17,705 bases of DNA. Origin: JAICLL01 sp035252155. Lineage in GTDB: Bacteria; Planctomycetota; Planctomycetia; Pirellulales; JAICIG01. Position numbers and translations under genes: made by a program. The stretch is taken from positions 1 through 17,705 of the forward strand of contig DATFDL010000566.1 in the NCBI GenBank assembly GCA_035252155.1. Reading direction: 5' to 3'. Shown here one piece after another: positions 1-6,542 of the stretch (position 1 is the stretch's first letter; each line of letters begins with the position of its first letter). A model generated the notes under the pieces. It saw nothing but the letters and a program-made list of their open reading frames with translations. It was not told the origin of the DNA and made no database searches.

Positions 1-449
1 GTTCCGCCCATGCGTCCGAATTGGCCGCCGCGGTTCAAGGACGTACCGCCGGCAAAATGCCGTGAAGAAAAGCTGCCTCCGGGCGTGCCTCGAAAGCCCG
101 AGACGTGGCTTCCGCCGGCGAACGCGCCGCCGCGATATCCACCCATGCCTCCCCCGCGATATCCACCCATGCCGCCGCCACGGTACCCGCCCATGCCTCC
201 ACCGCCATAGAAGCCGCCACCGTGGTTGAATCCACCGCCTCCGTGGAAACCGCCCCCGTGAAATCCGCCGCCATGGAATCCTCCCCCGCCACCATGAAAA
301 CCACCGCCACCGTGTCCACCGCCTCCGTGACCGCCTCCGCCTCCGTGACCGCCTCCGCCTCCGCCATGAGCCCATGCATTACTAGTGATCGCCACCGCAC
401 AACATAGGGCGGCCATGACGCCGCGAATCGCCCATCGCTGGAGTAACAT
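1..449 (-). CDS. Secreted Gly/His-rich repeat protein (partial, C-terminus beyond left edge)
   Basis: This frame is open from an ATG at 449 to the window edge (149 codons, no stop). The N-terminus reads MLLQRWAIRGVMAALCCAVA, continuing ITSNAWA-HGG: a typical signal peptide with a short basic start, a hydrophobic core and an AWA cleavage site near residue 27. The mature part is almost wholly low-complexity: about ten HGGGG/FHGGG units, then three copies of MGGYRGGG, then a less repetitive tail containing SHVSGFRGTPGG. An AAGGTGGG ribosome-binding site lies just before the ATG. It follows the molybdenum hydroxylase genes on the same strand, with a gap of about 170 bases. The His/Gly composition could bind metal or form a disordered surface layer, but no function can be assigned. 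Translations in other frames and on the other strand look proline- or alanine-rich only because the DNA is repetitive. Confidence 0.75.
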   Translation of the reverse strand, partial: MLLQRWAIRGVMAALCCAVAITSNAWAHGGGGGGHGGGGGHGGGGHGGGGFHGGGGGFHGGGFHGGGFHGGGGFNHGGGFYGGGGMGGYRGGGMGGYRGGGMGGYRGGAFAGGSHVSGFRGTPGGSFSSRHFAGGTSLNRGGQFGRMGG

Positions 450-510
450 ACCCCACCTTCTCTCTCTGAAAAGCTTGTTGTCAAAAGGGTTTTCGGTCTG
501 CCGCCTGCCT

Positions 511-531
511 GTAGGGGCAATTGCCGTGCCC
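511..531 (+). repeat. Possible GTAG-headed palindrome
   Basis: GTAG is followed by GGGCA...TGCCC arms, with a perfect GGCAATTGCC palindrome nested inside. It resembles the GTAG-headed hairpins elsewhere in the window but is the least certain of them. It lies in the gap between the molybdopterin-subunit gene and the Gly/His-rich gene. Confidence 0.25.
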
Positions 532-619
532 AAAGGGTCCCGCACGCGCGCTTCGCGATTCGGACCGTGAAAATGCCGGTATCTCGTCATCAGCCCGAGG
601 TGGACGAACCTGACAAGTA

Positions 620-2797
620 TCAAGATGACGGCGCCGGAGCGATCGTTGTGAACCCCCGCGGCGTCATCGGCAGCGAACGCAGGCGCACGCCCGTGGCGTC
701 GAAGATCGCGTTGCCGATCGCCGGAGCAATGGCGATGATCGGCGTTTCGCCGGCGCCAATCGGCGGCAGGTGTTTGCGATCGACCAACACCACATCGATG
801 GTCGGGGCGTCGCGGAAACGGGGCACCCGGTAACTCGAAAAAGCGGCGTTGCGAATCGCTCCGTCCGCGAATTCGATCTTCTCAAACAGCGCCCCGCCCA
901 GGCCCATGACGATGGCGCCTTCGATCTGGTTTTTCAGATGGTTTGGGTTGACCACCGCTCCGCACTCGAAAGCCGCGACCGCGCGAAGCACCCGTACAGC
1001 GCCCGTTTGACGATCGGCTGCTACCTCAGCGCAAGTAGCGACGAACGATCCTTTCTCGGTGCCCACGGCAATGCCACGGCCGCGGCCCGCCTCGGGCATG
1101 GCGTGATCCCAGCCGAATGCCTCGGCGGCTGCGTCAAGCACGGCCAGCATGCGAGCATCTTTCAGGTTCTTGCCGCGAAAAGCCAACGGGTCGAGGCCGA
1201 CCAGCCGGGCCAACTCGTCCAGATGCGTCTCGCGGGCAAACGTGTTGGCCGTGGCCGCCAGAGCACGATACGAGCCTTGCCTCAGTGGCGATCGCGAAGG
1301 ACGGAACGCAATCCGCTGATTGGGCACTTCATACGGCATGTTGATCGCCGAACCACCGGAGTTGTAATTCACAAAATCCCAGGCGGTGAGCGTGCCGTCG
1401 TTGCGGACTCCGCTTACGACGTCGATTACTCCGGCCGGCCGAAAGTAAGCCCACGTAAACTCTTCCTCGCGCGTCCAGACCAGCTTGACCGGCCGCCCGG
1501 CCGCCTTGGCCAGTCGGGCGGCCTCGACCGCCGCTTCGCCGCTGTGCTTGCCGCCATAGCCCGAGCCGGTGTCGGGCACAATCACATGCACCCGCTCTTC
1601 CGGCATGCCGAACGCTTGGGCCAGCTCGCCCCGCACGCCAAACGGGCGTTGTGTTCCAGTCCACACGGTTAGCTTGTCGTCGGTCCACTCGGCCACGGCG
1701 GCCCGTGGCTCAAGCGGCGCGTGGGCGATGTAGGCCACAGTGTAGGTCTGCTTCAACTGCTGGTCGGCCGCCGCCAGGCCCACCTCGATCGAGCCGCTGC
1801 TTCTGCCGCCAAATCGCCCGCCACCCTCGCTGGCGTTTTTCCGTAGATCGTCGAACAAGGTGTCGCTGGCGGTTTGCGGCTTGGCGGCCCACTTTGCGTG
1901 AATGTCGTCAATCGCTTGCTCGGCGGTAAAGTCATCGCGCGCCGCTACGCCCACAAAATTGTCGTCGTGCACCGCCACCACGCCTTCGATGGCCTCGGCG
2001 TCACGCAAGTCGACTTCGGCCAAGGTTGCCTCGAAGGCGCTCGGCCGCAGCACCTTACCGTGCCACATGCCGGGCCGCTTGACATCGCTCGCGTACTTGT
2101 GCCGCCCTGTCACAAACTCGCGGCGGTCGAGTTTCGCGACCGAGGTTCCCGCCACGGTCCATTTTTCGGCCGTCGCAGTCGCCTGGTCCGCTGCAACCGA
2201 TTTCAAAATCTGTTGACCTTTGGTGAGCTGGCCATAACCGACCGCCTCGTCTGAGCCAGCTCGGACGATTTTTCCCCCGTCTGCTCGCAACGATGCGCGA
2301 TCGGCCTGAAAATGCTCGGCGGCCAGGTCGAGCAGCGCTTCGCGCGCCGCGGCGGCGACTCGGGCAAGCTGCCGACCCATGTCGGGCGTGGTCCGGCTGC
2401 CGAACGTCCCCATGTCGAACGGCGTGCGCTCGGTGTCGGCCATCACCATGCGGACAGAGGCGACGGGCGTGCGCAGCTCTTCGGCCACCATTTGGGCCAG
2501 CGACGTGCGGATGTTCTGACCGACCTCGGCCTTGCCGGTGAAGACCGTCACCGTGCCGTCGTCGCCGACGTGCAGCCAGGCGGCGATCTGCGCGGGCCGC
2601 TGACCGCCGCGAAACCCACGGCGGCCAAAGCCCGACTCTTGGGCGTCGCCCTCCTCGGTGAGAAGCAACACGGCCAGGCCACAGCCGAGCAGCTCAAAAA
2701 ACCGCCGGCGGTGGAAATCGAACTTGACATCGAACTGGTAGAGCGGATCGGCCGCCAGCTCGTATCGTTCCGGCTCGAACAGGGTTGGCTCGTTCAT
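620..2797 (-). CDS. Molybdopterin-binding subunit of a two-subunit molybdenum hydroxylase (IorB-like)
   Basis: The 725-residue product belongs to the xanthine dehydrogenase/aldehyde oxidase family, closest in layout to the large subunit of isoquinoline 1-oxidoreductase-type enzymes, which hydroxylate N-heterocycles or oxidise aldehydes using water oxygen. The family core starts near residue 70 (AAWLHVGDDGTVTVFTGKAEVGQ). DTGSGYGGKHSGE and RQGSYRALAATANTFARE match cofactor-binding segments. GAGETPIIAIAPAIGNAIFDA near the C-terminus holds the GExP glutamate that is the catalytic base in xanthine oxidase. Residues 29-46 contain RRRFFELLGCGLAVLLL, a twin-arginine-like motif that is not at the extreme N-terminus. 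The ATG at 2797 is chosen because GGAGG sits 8 bases upstream and because ATGA overlaps the stop of the 2Fe-2S gene; longer in-frame starts run inside that gene. The substrate is unknown. Confidence 0.88.
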   Translation of the reverse strand: MNEPTLFEPERYELAADPLYQFDVKFDFHRRRFFELLGCGLAVLLLTEEGDAQESGFGRRGFRGGQRPAQIAAWLHVGDDGTVTVFTGKAEVGQNIRTSLAQMVAEELRTPVASVRMVMADTERTPFDMGTFGSRTTPDMGRQLARVAAAAREALLDLAAEHFQADRASLRADGGKIVRAGSDEAVGYGQLTKGQQILKSVAADQATATAEKWTVAGTSVAKLDRREFVTGRHKYASDVKRPGMWHGKVLRPSAFEATLAEVDLRDAEAIEGVVAVHDDNFVGVAARDDFTAEQAIDDIHAKWAAKPQTASDTLFDDLRKNASEGGGRFGGRSSGSIEVGLAAADQQLKQTYTVAYIAHAPLEPRAAVAEWTDDKLTVWTGTQRPFGVRGELAQAFGMPEERVHVIVPDTGSGYGGKHSGEAAVEAARLAKAAGRPVKLVWTREEEFTWAYFRPAGVIDVVSGVRNDGTLTAWDFVNYNSGGSAINMPYEVPNQRIAFRPSRSPLRQGSYRALAATANTFARETHLDELARLVGLDPLAFRGKNLKDARMLAVLDAAAEAFGWDHAMPEAGRGRGIAVGTEKGSFVATCAEVAADRQTGAVRVLRAVAAFECGAVVNPNHLKNQIEGAIVMGLGGALFEKIEFADGAIRNAAFSSYRVPRFRDAPTIDVVLVDRKHLPPIGAGETPIIAIAPAIGNAIFDATGVRLRSLPMTPRGFTTIAPAPSS

Positions 2798-3273
2798 GGT
2801 GTTGGCCTCCATAGCTCTTCCGCGGCCTTTTGGATGGCGGCCACGATGCGCCGGTAGGTACCGCAACGGCAAATGTTTCCGTTCATGGCATGAACAATTT
2901 CGTTTTCCGACGGCGCCGGCTTTTCGCGCAACAGCGCCAATGCCGAGACAATCATGCCCGATGTACAGTAGCCGCATTGCAAAGCGTCGGCGTCGAGAAA
3001 GGCCTGTTGCAGCGGATGCAGTCCGCCATCGCGCTCGATGCCTTCAATGGTTGTGACGGGGCGTTGGCCGACTTCGTCGAGCGACGTAAGGCACGCGCGC
3101 GTTGGGACGCCGTCGATCAGCACGGTGCAGGCACCGCATTGCCCTTCGCCGCAGCCGTACTTAGTGCCGGTCAAGTCGAGGTCATCGCGCAGCACGCTGA
3201 GCAAGGTCCTTTGCCCATCGGCGTCGAGCGGGCGGCGCTGGCCATTGACATTCAATTCAGTGATCGTGGCCAT
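2794..3273 (-). CDS. [2Fe-2S] subunit of a molybdenum hydroxylase (IorA-like)
   Basis: This 159-residue protein passes electrons from the molybdenum centre of its partner through two iron-sulfur clusters. The plant-ferredoxin-type site is YGCGEGQCGACT plus a downstream Cys (C41, C46, C49, C61). The second site is C100-x2-C103 with C135-x-C137 (QCGYCTSGM and NICRCGTY). Length and order fit the small subunits of CoxS/IorA type. The start MATITELNVNG at 3273 fits the family; the open frame continues upstream without homology. No good ribosome-binding site is visible. The stop overlaps the ATG of the molybdopterin subunit (ATGA), so the two are translationally coupled. There is no FAD-subunit gene between or beside them, so electrons probably leave to a cytochrome or similar acceptor, as in IorAB-type enzymes. 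Confidence 0.9.
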   Translation of the reverse strand: MATITELNVNGQRRPLDADGQRTLLSVLRDDLDLTGTKYGCGEGQCGACTVLIDGVPTRACLTSLDEVGQRPVTTIEGIERDGGLHPLQQAFLDADALQCGYCTSGMIVSALALLREKPAPSENEIVHAMNGNICRCGTYRRIVAAIQKAAEELWRPTP

Positions 3274-3371
3274 GGCAGTGAGGAATGGAACGAGGAAACA
3301 ATCAATGTTCGCCCCTGGGCCGCACCTACCGCGCCGACATTGCCAGTGTATACGCACGACCGAGCAGCGCG

Positions 3372-3394
3372 GTAGTCCCGGCCCTTGTGGCCGG
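3372..3394 (+). repeat. GTAG-headed hairpin (REP-like)
   Basis: GTAG at 3372-3375 is followed by a 6-bp stem CCGGCC (3378-3383), loop CTTGT, GGCCGG (3389-3394). It lies between the divergent 2Fe-2S subunit gene and the small anchored-protein gene. Head plus hairpin is the same layout as the other repeats in this window. Confidence 0.45.
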
Positions 3395-3478
3395 CACTTC
3401 ACGGCTAGTACAGTTAGTGCAGTTTGCTGCCCACGGGGTTGCAGATAAAAAATACGAAGACCCCATCGGAAAGGACTC

Positions 3479-3874
3479 ATGCGTCGTCCGCAGTTCAATT
3501 TGAAGTCGCTACTTGGTCTGCTCATCACGGTAAGTTTGGGATTGGCTGGTTGGCGTCTGCACCGGTATCGGCAATTCATCGAGGTCGAGCCAGCACGTGT
3601 CGCGCAAAGCGTCCGGGTCAAGTGCCGCTTCTATTTAGATGACGGGCCGGTCATCCAAACATTCTTCGCCTTGGCGGAGGCTCCCGAAGTGAATGGGTTC
3701 CAGTATCGCTGGGACTCAGGCGCCGTAGCGCGGCGAGTGGGGCCAGGAATCTACAATTTCGAGATACGACTCAGCCGTCCCCGCACGCCAGAAGTCCATC
3801 GGCTGCGGGTATGGCCCCATGTGCCCGGCGGGTTAGGTACGCCGCTCGAATCTACGTTCACCGTCGCGCCGTGA
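3479..3874 (+). CDS. Small membrane-anchored hypothetical protein
   Basis: The 131-residue protein begins MRRPQFNLKSLLGLLITVSL: a basic start, then one hydrophobic segment (about residues 10-25) and a soluble, beta-rich remainder outside the membrane. The 'F-L-R/K-x-L-L' start directly before a membrane segment is a recurring N-terminus in planctomycete hypothetical proteins, including many one-membrane-span ones. GGAAAGGA just before the ATG is a good ribosome-binding site. No catalytic motif was recognised in the C-terminal part (YLDDGPVIQTFFALAEAPEV and following). It stands alone, with divergent and unrelated neighbours. Function unknown. Confidence 0.7.
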   Translation: MRRPQFNLKSLLGLLITVSLGLAGWRLHRYRQFIEVEPARVAQSVRVKCRFYLDDGPVIQTFFALAEAPEVNGFQYRWDSGAVARRVGPGIYNFEIRLSRPRTPEVHRLRVWPHVPGGLGTPLESTFTVAP

Positions 3875-3932
3875 TATTGCACTATCCGTCTTAAGCGGGC
3901 CCGCTTTGGGGGCCGAGAAGGAGAATCCGGGT

Positions 3933-3962
3933 TTGAATGCCAAAAACAATCCCGCGTATAAT
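3933..3962 (+). promoter_or_regulatory. Sigma-70-like promoter of the HEPN-like two-gene operon
   Basis: TTGAAT (3933-3938), an 18-base spacer and a perfect TATAAT (3957-3962) lie about 50 bases before the GTG of the next gene. In DNA this GC-rich the match stands out. Confidence 0.55.
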
Positions 3963-4012
3963 GATTCATTGTTTCAAGGCATATTTCGACGCGCGAATCG
4001 AGAGGATCCAAG

Positions 4013-4348
4013 GTGTCTAAAGACGAAGAAGCCATCGACTTGGCGCAACGACATTATGAGGTCGACATCGGGCTGACTGTAGTAATCCGCTTTACGAATA
4101 GCCCTGAGCTTGAGCAGGACGCAACCGAGCCGATCAAGCTACTCGAAGTGAACGAGCACACTATTGAATCAGGCGTGTTGCCGATCCATTTTGGTCCCGC
4201 TCCAGAGTCGGGCATTCATTACCCTTCGGTGATCGTAGAAGTCACGCCTGAAGAGTTCGACAGGATCCGCTCAAACGAATTACGACTTCCGGACGGCTGG
4301 CGGTTCCCCCTGCCCATTCCGAAATCGGCTGTCGCTGCCAAACCATGA
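4013..4348 (+). CDS. Hypothetical protein, first gene of a coupled pair with an HEPN-like protein
   Basis: The 111-residue soluble protein starts MSKDEEAIDLAQRHYEVDIG from a GTG at 4013, with AGAGGA 5 bases upstream; there is no internal ATG that would give a better start. It is acidic, with alternating beta/alpha character (VDIGLTVVIRF, IHYPSVIVEVTPEEFDRI) and a proline-rich tail. No known motif was recognised. Its TGA overlaps the ATG of the next gene as ATGA, so the two products are very likely made together. A consensus promoter precedes it. Both genes look less GC-rich at third codon positions than folP next door, which hints at, but does not prove, acquisition by transfer. A role as partner or antitoxin of the downstream protein is inference from the arrangement only. 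Confidence 0.75.
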   Translation: MSKDEEAIDLAQRHYEVDIGLTVVIRFTNSPELEQDATEPIKLLEVNEHTIESGVLPIHFGPAPESGIHYPSVIVEVTPEEFDRIRSNELRLPDGWRFPLPIPKSAVAAKP

Positions 4349-4851
4349 GCGTACCAGAGGATTGGGCGCGGGCATATGCTCGACAAGCCGATGCTGACTT
4401 TCGAGCGTGGGACATCTACCAACAGCACCCGAAGGCAGTCTCCGCTGAGTGTCATAAACTTTTGTTTCTCCAGATGGCTTGCGAGAAACTATGCAAGGCT
4501 CATCTAATCCGGAAAGGAAGTTTGCCGACTAGTTTGCAGGCCAGCCACGGCTATATTGCGAAGCCCTTGCCCGTGATCATCAAGCAGGAAATCAGCCTTC
4601 GTAATCGCAAGCTAAAGAATGCGGCGTGGCTCGCGCGGCACGTCGCTCACTTGTCGCAGGAAATCGAGCTCCTTAATCCGGCGGTTCAGCGCGCCGGACA
4701 TCGGCCGGATAATTGTGAATATCCCTGGGAATCCGCCGACAAGGTGATGTCTCCACTTGACCATAGCTTTGCGATTCCACGACTCGTCGTTGCGCCCGCG
4801 GGGCGAACGTTCTTAAAACTCGTTCGTTCGGCAATCGATCGCAATATCTGA
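4345..4851 (+). CDS. HEPN-like helical protein of unknown function
   Basis: This 168-residue protein is mainly alpha-helical. Residues 33-60 (SAECHKLLFLQMACEKLCKA then HLIRKG) match the central helix pattern of HEPN proteins (cxxAQQAAEKALKA-like), followed by a His at residue 68 (ASHGY) where many HEPN proteins have a 'THDL' segment. The usual HEPN ribonuclease motif R-x4-6-H is not clearly present; the nearest is RHVAH at 98-102, with only three residues between R and H. The C-terminal part carries DNCEYPWE (122-129) and PAGRTFLKLVRSAIDR (151-166), which look conserved. Start: ATG overlapping the previous stop, with no independent ribosome-binding site, so translation depends on the upstream gene. 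The partner is not a recognisable nucleotidyltransferase, so this is not an ordinary HEPN-MNT pair. Confidence 0.7.
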   Translation: MSVPEDWARAYARQADADFRAWDIYQQHPKAVSAECHKLLFLQMACEKLCKAHLIRKGSLPTSLQASHGYIAKPLPVIIKQEISLRNRKLKNAAWLARHVAHLSQEIELLNPAVQRAGHRPDNCEYPWESADKVMSPLDHSFAIPRLVVAPAGRTFLKLVRSAIDRNI

Positions 4852-4890
4852 TGGGCGCAGAGGCCGCACAGTTCCATCTCACGATAAGCG

Positions 4891-5772
4891 ATGAACAATT
4901 CCTCGCCGACCGCCGCTCGCTTTCCGCACCGCGCCGCCGCGTGGCAGTTGCGTTCGCGACGGCTGGAGTTGCCGGCGCGACCGCTGCTGATGGGTATCAT
5001 CAATGTCACGCCCGACAGCTTTTCAGATGCGGGACAATTCGCCGATACGAAGGCGGCCATTGAGCATGGGCTGCGATTGGCGGAGCAGGGCGCCGATCTG
5101 TTGGATATCGGCGGAGAGAGCACGCGGCCGTATTCGCATCGCATTTCGGCCGACGAAGAGCTGCGGCGAGTCATGCCGGTCATTCGGGCGTTGAGCGAGC
5201 GGATTGAAACGCCGCTCTCGATCGATACCTCGAAGGCGGCGGTCGCCCGCGAGGCCGTGGCCGCCGGCGGCGAAATTATCAACGACGTCACCGCGCTGGC
5301 CGGCGATCCGCAGATGATCTCCGTCGCACTGGAAACAGACGCCGCTGTCTGCGCCATGCACATGCAGGGCACGCCCCAGACGATGCAAGACGCGCCCACC
5401 TACGGCGACGTGGTGGCCGAAGTGCTCGATTTTCTGCGCGAGCGGCGCGATGCGTTGATCGCCGCCGGTATCTCGCCCGAGCGCATCGCGCTCGATCCGG
5501 GCATCGGTTTCGGCAAAACGCACCAACACAACCTGACGTTGCTGGCCCACTGCCGGCGTTTTCATGAGCTGGGCTGTCCGCTGTTGGTGGGCCATTCGCG
5601 TAAGGGCTATATCGGCAAAGTGATCGGCGACAAGCAGGCCGATCGCACGGCCGGCACGATCGGCGTTAGTCTATCGCTGGCCGCCCAGGGCGTGCAGGTG
5701 CTGCGCGTCCACGATGTTTTGCCCGTGCGCCAAGCCCTGCTGCTCTACGAAGCCACCGGCGGATTCTCGTAG
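4891..5772 (+). CDS. folP: Dihydropteroate synthase
   Basis: This cytoplasmic enzyme condenses 6-hydroxymethyl-7,8-dihydropterin diphosphate with p-aminobenzoate in folate synthesis and is the sulfonamide target. The 293-residue TIM-barrel protein has all the family signatures: MGIINVTPDSFSDAG (from residue 34), GADLLDIGGESTRP, SIDTSKAAVA, EIINDVTAL, MHMQGTP, LDPGIGFGKT, and LLVGHSRKGYIG with the pterin/phosphate-binding SRK. The last strand ends RVHDVLPVRQALLL. The start at 4891 gives a roughly 30-residue leader before the first strand; it is the first ATG and no strong ribosome-binding site marks it, so it could be slightly shorter. The gene follows the HEPN-like pair by 39 bases but is functionally unrelated. 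Its TAG stop is part of a GTAG-headed repeat. No other folate gene is adjacent. Confidence 0.96.
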   Translation: MNNSSPTAARFPHRAAAWQLRSRRLELPARPLLMGIINVTPDSFSDAGQFADTKAAIEHGLRLAEQGADLLDIGGESTRPYSHRISADEELRRVMPVIRALSERIETPLSIDTSKAAVAREAVAAGGEIINDVTALAGDPQMISVALETDAAVCAMHMQGTPQTMQDAPTYGDVVAEVLDFLRERRDALIAAGISPERIALDPGIGFGKTHQHNLTLLAHCRRFHELGCPLLVGHSRKGYIGKVIGDKQADRTAGTIGVSLSLAAQGVQVLRVHDVLPVRQALLLYEATGGFS

Positions 5773-5792
5773 GTCAGGCTTTCTAGCCTGAC
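5768..5792 (+). repeat. GTAG-headed hairpin, type A, overlapping the folP stop codon
   Basis: CGTAG is followed by GTCAGGCT, loop TTCT, AGCCTGAC: a perfect 8-bp stem. The TAG of the head (5770-5772) is the folP stop codon. The same element recurs in reverse at 16896-16922. It could act as a weak terminator or mRNA-stabilising 3' hairpin, but there is no T-run. Confidence 0.7.
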
Positions 5793-5806
5793 AAAGGAGT
5801 TAGGAT

Positions 5807-5828
5807 CGGAATGAATTCCGTTCTACGA
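5807..5828 (-). repeat. GTAG-headed hairpin, type B, overlapping the hicB stop codon
   Basis: Read on the minus strand: TCGTAG, then AACGGAAT-TC-ATTCCG(AT). The TAG of the head (5825-5823) is the hicB stop codon. All 22 bases are the exact reverse complement of 8555-8576. Confidence 0.7.
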
Positions 5829-6242
5829 GACGCGCTTCCTCGCCGCATTGGTACGTTTTTTGACGGCTCCGCTCGTCACATTCTTCCGGGCAAGCGTCAC
5901 TTTAGCGGTGGCCGTTCCCGTGCGGACAACAGCAGATTGAAGCTGTTCAGAAACCCAAGCATTAAGACTCTTGCCGGAAAGCCTGGCCGCGATATCGATT
6001 TGCCGGTGAAGATCCGGCGGAATGCGGGTCACGAACTGGCCGGAGAAGGGTTTGTCGGGTTCCTCGCCCCGCGACGCGCAGAAGGCGCGATAATCGTCAA
6101 TGGACTCCTTGAATGCTTTCTTGAGTTCAGCAACGCTCTGCCCTTCAAAGGTGATCACATCGCGAGTATTGATCACGTCGCCATGGAAGACGTTCGCCTC
6201 GTCGTCGAACTCGACCTTTCCGATATATCCCTTGTATTGCAT
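5823..6242 (-). CDS. hicB: HicB-family antitoxin
   Basis: The 139-residue protein is the antitoxin of a type II toxin-antitoxin pair: it binds HicA and represses the operon. Residues 1-65 form the partly degraded RNase H-like HicB fold (YKGYIGKVEFDDEANVFHGD, TFEGQSVAELKKAFKESIDD). Residues 67-105 (FSGQFVTRIPPDLHRQIDIA then ARLSGKSLNAWVSEQL) form a ribbon-helix-helix DNA-binding domain of the HicB/Arc type. A basic tail (KKRTNAARKRVS) follows. The ATG at 6242 overlaps the hicA stop as TGATG; a GTG one codon upstream is an alternative. The TAG stop lies in a GTAG-headed repeat, so the tail may have been altered when the repeat arrived. Confidence 0.9.
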   Translation of the reverse strand: MQYKGYIGKVEFDDEANVFHGDVINTRDVITFEGQSVAELKKAFKESIDDYRAFCASRGEEPDKPFSGQFVTRIPPDLHRQIDIAARLSGKSLNAWVSEQLQSAVVRTGTATAKVTLARKNVTSGAVKKRTNAARKRVS

Positions 6243-6496
6243 CACGGTAAGACCCCTGCTTCTATCAGAAACCGGCGCATCGAGCGGACGGCGCCCTTGT
6301 TTGCCTCATGTTGCCGATGCGGTCGGTGAAAAACGGCTCGTATGTCGTTTAAGGCGATCCGGACCCTGGAGCCTTTGCCTTCGGTGATCTCGGCGCCGGC
6401 GGCTTTTAACATGGCCTCGATGTCTCGCCAGGCGATATTCGCTCTGACAGGATCGGCGAACACGGCCTCAAGGATGGACCGGTGCGTCTTGGTCAT
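6242..6496 (-). CDS. hicA: HicA-family mRNA interferase toxin
   Basis: The 84-residue protein has the small dsRBD-like HicA fold: SILEAVFADPVRANIAWRDI, EAMLKAAGAEITEGKGSRVR, FHRPHRQHEANKGAVRSMRR, FLIEAGV. HicA toxins cleave mRNA during translation. The classical G-S/T-x-H catalytic region reads GKGSRVRI here (R44 in place of His); as far as I recall this GSR form is a recognised HicA subgroup with conserved FHRPH (56-60), so it need not be inactive. The ATG at 6496 is chosen because it fits the family start (MTK-H) and lies just downstream of the promoter; an ATG at 6505 falls at the -10 region. It precedes hicB in the usual order, with a one-base overlap. Confidence 0.9.
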   Translation of the reverse strand: MTKTHRSILEAVFADPVRANIAWRDIEAMLKAAGAEITEGKGSRVRIALNDIRAVFHRPHRQHEANKGAVRSMRRFLIEAGVLP

Positions 6497-6506
6497 GGCC
6501 TTCATA

Positions 6507-6534
6507 ATAGTATCATTTTGTGATACCATGTCAA
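6507..6534 (-). promoter_or_regulatory. hicAB promoter with palindromic operator
   Basis: On the minus strand TTGACA (6534-6529) is followed after 16 bases by TACTAT (6512-6507). Inside the spacer lies an inverted repeat GTATCA-N5-TGATAC (6526-6510), which is where a HicB dimer would be expected to bind to repress its own promoter. The transcript would begin only a few bases before the hicA ATG at 6496, so the leader is very short or absent. Confidence 0.6.
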
Positions 6535-6542
6535 GTAAGAGG

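Noticed and set aside
35..520. 161-residue minus-strand ORF and overlapping Pro-rich and Ala/Thr-rich plus-strand ORFs
   Set aside because: Other frames of the Gly/His-repeat gene. Only the frame starting at 449 has a signal peptide, a ribosome-binding site and sensible repeats.
770..1672. 300-residue plus-strand ORF
   Set aside because: Antisense shadow of the molybdopterin subunit; no recognisable motif.
3893..3906. Perfect palindrome AAGCGGGCCCGCTT after the small anchored-protein gene, as a terminator
   Set aside because: No loop and no T-run; too short to claim as a terminator or a repeat.
4345..4851. Ordinary HEPN-MNT toxin-antitoxin pair
   Set aside because: The partner lacks the GSxxxG...DxD nucleotidyltransferase motif, and the HEPN catalytic spacing is not clear.
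4686..5595. Minus-strand ORFs of 237 and 190 residues
   Set aside because: Antisense to folP, which is certain.
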